The notes under the pieces were generated by a model. It did no database searches and was not told the origin of the DNA. It worked only from the letters and a program-made list of their open reading frames with translations. Positions 41,462 through 43,336 of a stretch of DNA of 43,336 nt are shown in pieces; the stretch's first letter is position 1; the number at the start of each line of letters is the position of its first letter. The DNA is taken from the NCBI GenBank assembly GCA_015523725.1, contig WAJV01000071.1, positions 1-43,336 of the forward strand, written 5' to 3'. Position numbers and translations under genes: made by a program. The DNA is from Candidatus Geothermarchaeota archaeon (GTDB taxonomy: Archaea > Thermoproteota > Nitrososphaeria > Geothermarchaeales > JDFR-13).

Positions 41462-42828
41462 CTAACCACCTCCAGAATATCGAGAATCATATTCCTAACA
41501 TCATCTAAACTCCTACCAAATAAGACTATCATAGGCTCTTTACCGACGTCCCCTAAATGATATATTAAATGTGGATACTTCGCAAGATCCTTGATAGCAA
41601 CCCGAACACCCCAGCTAATCGTCCCTCCCTCTTTAGATTTAATATCTTTAGGCTCTCTAGACCTATCATAACTCGCTATTCTATACCCCTTCCTCTTCAT
41701 AACTTCAATTACATTAGGAACATACCTGATGTTGATAGCCACCCTGATATCAGGGAACCTCTCTTGAATAGTCAATAAATATCTCGCCAAATGATCACTA
41801 CCCCCAAATTCTGGTGTGGCTACTGCGATGCCATTAGTTGGAAGACGCCTAATTCTACCAGGTATCGCAACAAAGTCATTCCTATCCCTCGCATAAAGAG
41901 AGGCATATGCTATATTCATTCCCACCTCAGGAACTAACTTATCCACACCCTCTAATTTCTTTAACCATTTAATAAACTTCATCAACTCATCCCGAACGCC
42001 TATTTTTGACGCTTCCCTATAAATAGGAGCCATGGGATTAACAGGCCCGTGTCCTCTACCAATATATAAGCCGAATCTAATTGCATCACTAATCAAGTCT
42101 TTAGCTTTAGAAACCGCCTCCACAATAGATAAGCCACGTGCAAGGCCAGCGGCAATAGCAGCGGATAATGCACATCCAGTTCCATGCGTTGTCTTAACCG
42201 AATACCTCGGCGACTCAAAACGATAAACTTTACCATTATAATATAAGATATCGATAGAGGACTCTGTATCAAGATGACCCCCCTTAACCAATACGGCCTC
42301 CACACCCAGCTTAGAAATTTTCTTCGCCGCCTCCTCAAGCTTCGATACTCCATAAATAGACTCACCAATTATCTTCTCAGCTTCAAAACGATTTGGAGTT
42401 ACAACAGTAGCTATAGGAATAAGTCTATTAATTAATGCATCCACTGCATCATCCCTTAACAAGGGTGCACCGCTCTTCGCAATCATCACTGGATCGACCA
42501 CCAATGGAAAAGATAATTGTCTAACTATATCAGCAACAGCACTAATTATCTCACTAGAAAATAGCATACCAGTCTTACCAGCATCTATACCCATGTCTCT
42601 GTATACAGTTTCAATCTGCTTGACAACAAACTCGGGTGGTAACGCATAGACACCTGTCACTTCATAGGTATTTTGGGCAGTAACAGCAGTTATAGCAACA
42701 GTGCCGTGTACACCCATAGCAGCAAAAGACTTTAAATCAGCTTGAATACCTGCTCCGCCACCAGAATCACTACCAGCAATAGTGATAGCCACAGGAATCT
42801 TACGAATACTTTCAGGCAACATTTTCAC
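41458..42828 (-). CDS. thiDN: Bifunctional HMP(-P) kinase / thiamine-phosphate synthase (ThiD-ThiN)
   Basis: 456 residues. The first 270 are ThiD: ITIAGSDSGGGAGIQADLK, GVHGTVAITAVTAQNT, VVDPVMIAKSG and the THGTGCALSAAIAAG anion hole. Residues about 285-456 are the archaeal ThiN domain (EVGMNIAYASLYAR, VATPEFGGSDHLARYLL). The first part phosphorylates 4-amino-5-hydroxymethyl-2-methylpyrimidine (HMP) twice; ThiN joins it to thiazole phosphate, replacing ThiE. It follows a probable HMP transporter gene and is followed by thiW, all with 4-base overlaps. Confidence 0.93.
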   Translation of the reverse strand: MKMLPESIRKIPVAITIAGSDSGGGAGIQADLKSFAAMGVHGTVAITAVTAQNTYEVTGVYALPPEFVVKQIETVYRDMGIDAGKTGMLFSSEIISAVADIVRQLSFPLVVDPVMIAKSGAPLLRDDAVDALINRLIPIATVVTPNRFEAEKIIGESIYGVSKLEEAAKKISKLGVEAVLVKGGHLDTESSIDILYYNGKVYRFESPRYSVKTTHGTGCALSAAIAAGLARGLSIVEAVSKAKDLISDAIRFGLYIGRGHGPVNPMAPIYREASKIGVRDELMKFIKWLKKLEGVDKLVPEVGMNIAYASLYARDRNDFVAIPGRIRRLPTNGIAVATPEFGGSDHLARYLLTIQERFPDIRVAINIRYVPNVIEVMKRKGYRIASYDRSREPKDIKSKEGGTISWGVRVAIKDLAKYPHLIYHLGDVGKEPMIVLFGRSLDDVRNMILDILEVVR

Positions 42829-43336
42829 CCACCAACCAATTTACTAAACAATATATAGAGAATAAATGTTATGAGAAGGGTGGGCAAGGTTGCACCAAAA
42901 TATGGATTAATATAGGCGAAGTAATAGTAGGTAATAAAACCAATTATCCAAATCACCAATGATAATTTCTTAACTCCGGAATACGAATATAAATCAACAT
43001 CACTATAATTCTTCCCCTTAACTATAAAATAGTCAGCAATTAGTATAGCAACAACTGGTACGAAGCTTGCCCCAATAAGTAAAAGAAAATTCTCATACTG
43101 GACTATCGGGATTGTTAGAGCCAAAATAATGCTGACCAAACCAACCACTAAAACGTATACATCTCTCGAAATAATATCATTTATATTTTGTAGAGAAACC
43201 GAGGCAGAATATATGTCGGCAAAAGCATTATCAGTCTCATCAACAAGGATTAGTAGGAGAGCCAACTGTCCAAAGAATAATGTAGCGATACTCTTAACAA
43301 TATCTAGAGTGGGATATAGGAAATATAGAGCAGAAC
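42825..43336 (-). CDS. cytX: NCS1-type transporter, probable CytX (HMP uptake), 3' part
   Basis: C-terminal 170 codons of a nucleobase:cation symporter-1 protein; the frame is open to the window edge, so the TTG at 43265 is internal. DETDNAFADIYSASVSLQN is the CytX-like signature helix, followed by four membrane segments. CytX proteins are encoded in thiamine operons and thought to import HMP. It overlaps thiD-thiN by 4 bases (ATGA-type junction). Any thiamine riboswitch or promoter would lie outside the window. Confidence 0.85.
   Translation of the reverse strand, partial: SALYFLYPTLDIVKSIATLFFGQLALLLILVDETDNAFADIYSASVSLQNINDIISRDVYVLVVGLVSIILALTIPIVQYENFLLLIGASFVPVVAILIADYFIVKGKNYSDVDLYSYSGVKKLSLVIWIIGFITYYYFAYINPYFGATLPTLLITFILYILFSKLVGG

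Noticed and set aside
1-43336. CRISPR arrays, insertion sequences or long direct repeats
   Set aside because: No regularly spaced direct repeats, transposase-like protein or terminal inverted repeats were seen; the only mobile element is the EF-2 intein.

Overview
The window is archaeal and most likely from a hyperthermophilic member of the Thermoprotei (Crenarchaeota). Supporting signs are a transcription factor B gene, archaeal EF-2, TatA/TatC without TatB, box H/ACA and box C/D guide RNAs, TATA boxes about 25 bases before start codons, many leaderless or GGTG-led starts, SpeD/SpeE polyamine genes and two MoeA paralogs. Base composition is strongly A+T-rich, so short GC-rich islands between genes stand out and turn out to be RNA. 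The EF-2 diphthamide loop is altered (HRTLAQ instead of the usual HRGPAQ). Published surveys report diphthamide loss in Korarchaeota, Asgard archaea and Geoarchaea, so a Geoarchaea-like lineage is possible; this is a weak inference.

Layout. 1-2.8 kb: end of an RlmI-type methyltransferase, a small basic protein, a cysteine-free thioredoxin-fold membrane protein, and the speD-speE pair. 2.8-7.1 kb: molybdenum/tungsten cofactor genes (moaA, and moeA overlapping a moeA-PBP fusion). 7.2-11.1 kb: Nudix hydrolase, metallo-beta-lactamase-fold hydrolase, M20 peptidase, an H/ACA guide RNA, an ECF S component and an Lrp regulator. 11.2-16.8 kb: ABC operon of ATPase, 1,202-residue surface protein and MacB/FtsX-type permease. 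16.9-20.9 kb: thioredoxin, then a divergent four-gene SPFH/zinc-ribbon module resembling the bacterial YdjGHI membrane-stress genes. 20.9-28.3 kb: two unknown proteins, tatC-tatA, an Ntn-hydrolase asparaginase, HIT protein, EamA transporter, pyruvate kinase and an orphan. 28.5-30.7 kb: PadR regulator plus ABC-2 exporter with a 16-bp palindromic operator candidate. 30.7-36 kb: C/D guide RNA, TFB and EF-2 interrupted by a 603-residue intein in its P-loop. 36-38.4 kb: GT39-like glycosyltransferase, small zinc metallopeptidase, LysE exporter. 38.4-40.3 kb: HTH protein and KaiC-like ATPase, then a 59-residue protein that is 78% Asp/Glu with eight Trp. 40.4-43.3 kb: thiamine salvage operon (cytX, thiD-thiN, thiW) ending in a small P-loop ATPase.

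The strongest second-look items are the H/ACA RNA, whose two guide arms match a 23S rRNA site; the acidic Trp-repeat protein; the P-loop intein and diphthamide-loop change in EF-2; the SPFH/zinc-ribbon module; and the ABC transporter with its own giant surface protein. I saw no CRISPR array, insertion sequence, tRNA or rRNA. No gene-free stretch exceeds 300 bases. All comparisons with families and rRNA are from memory and were not searched.
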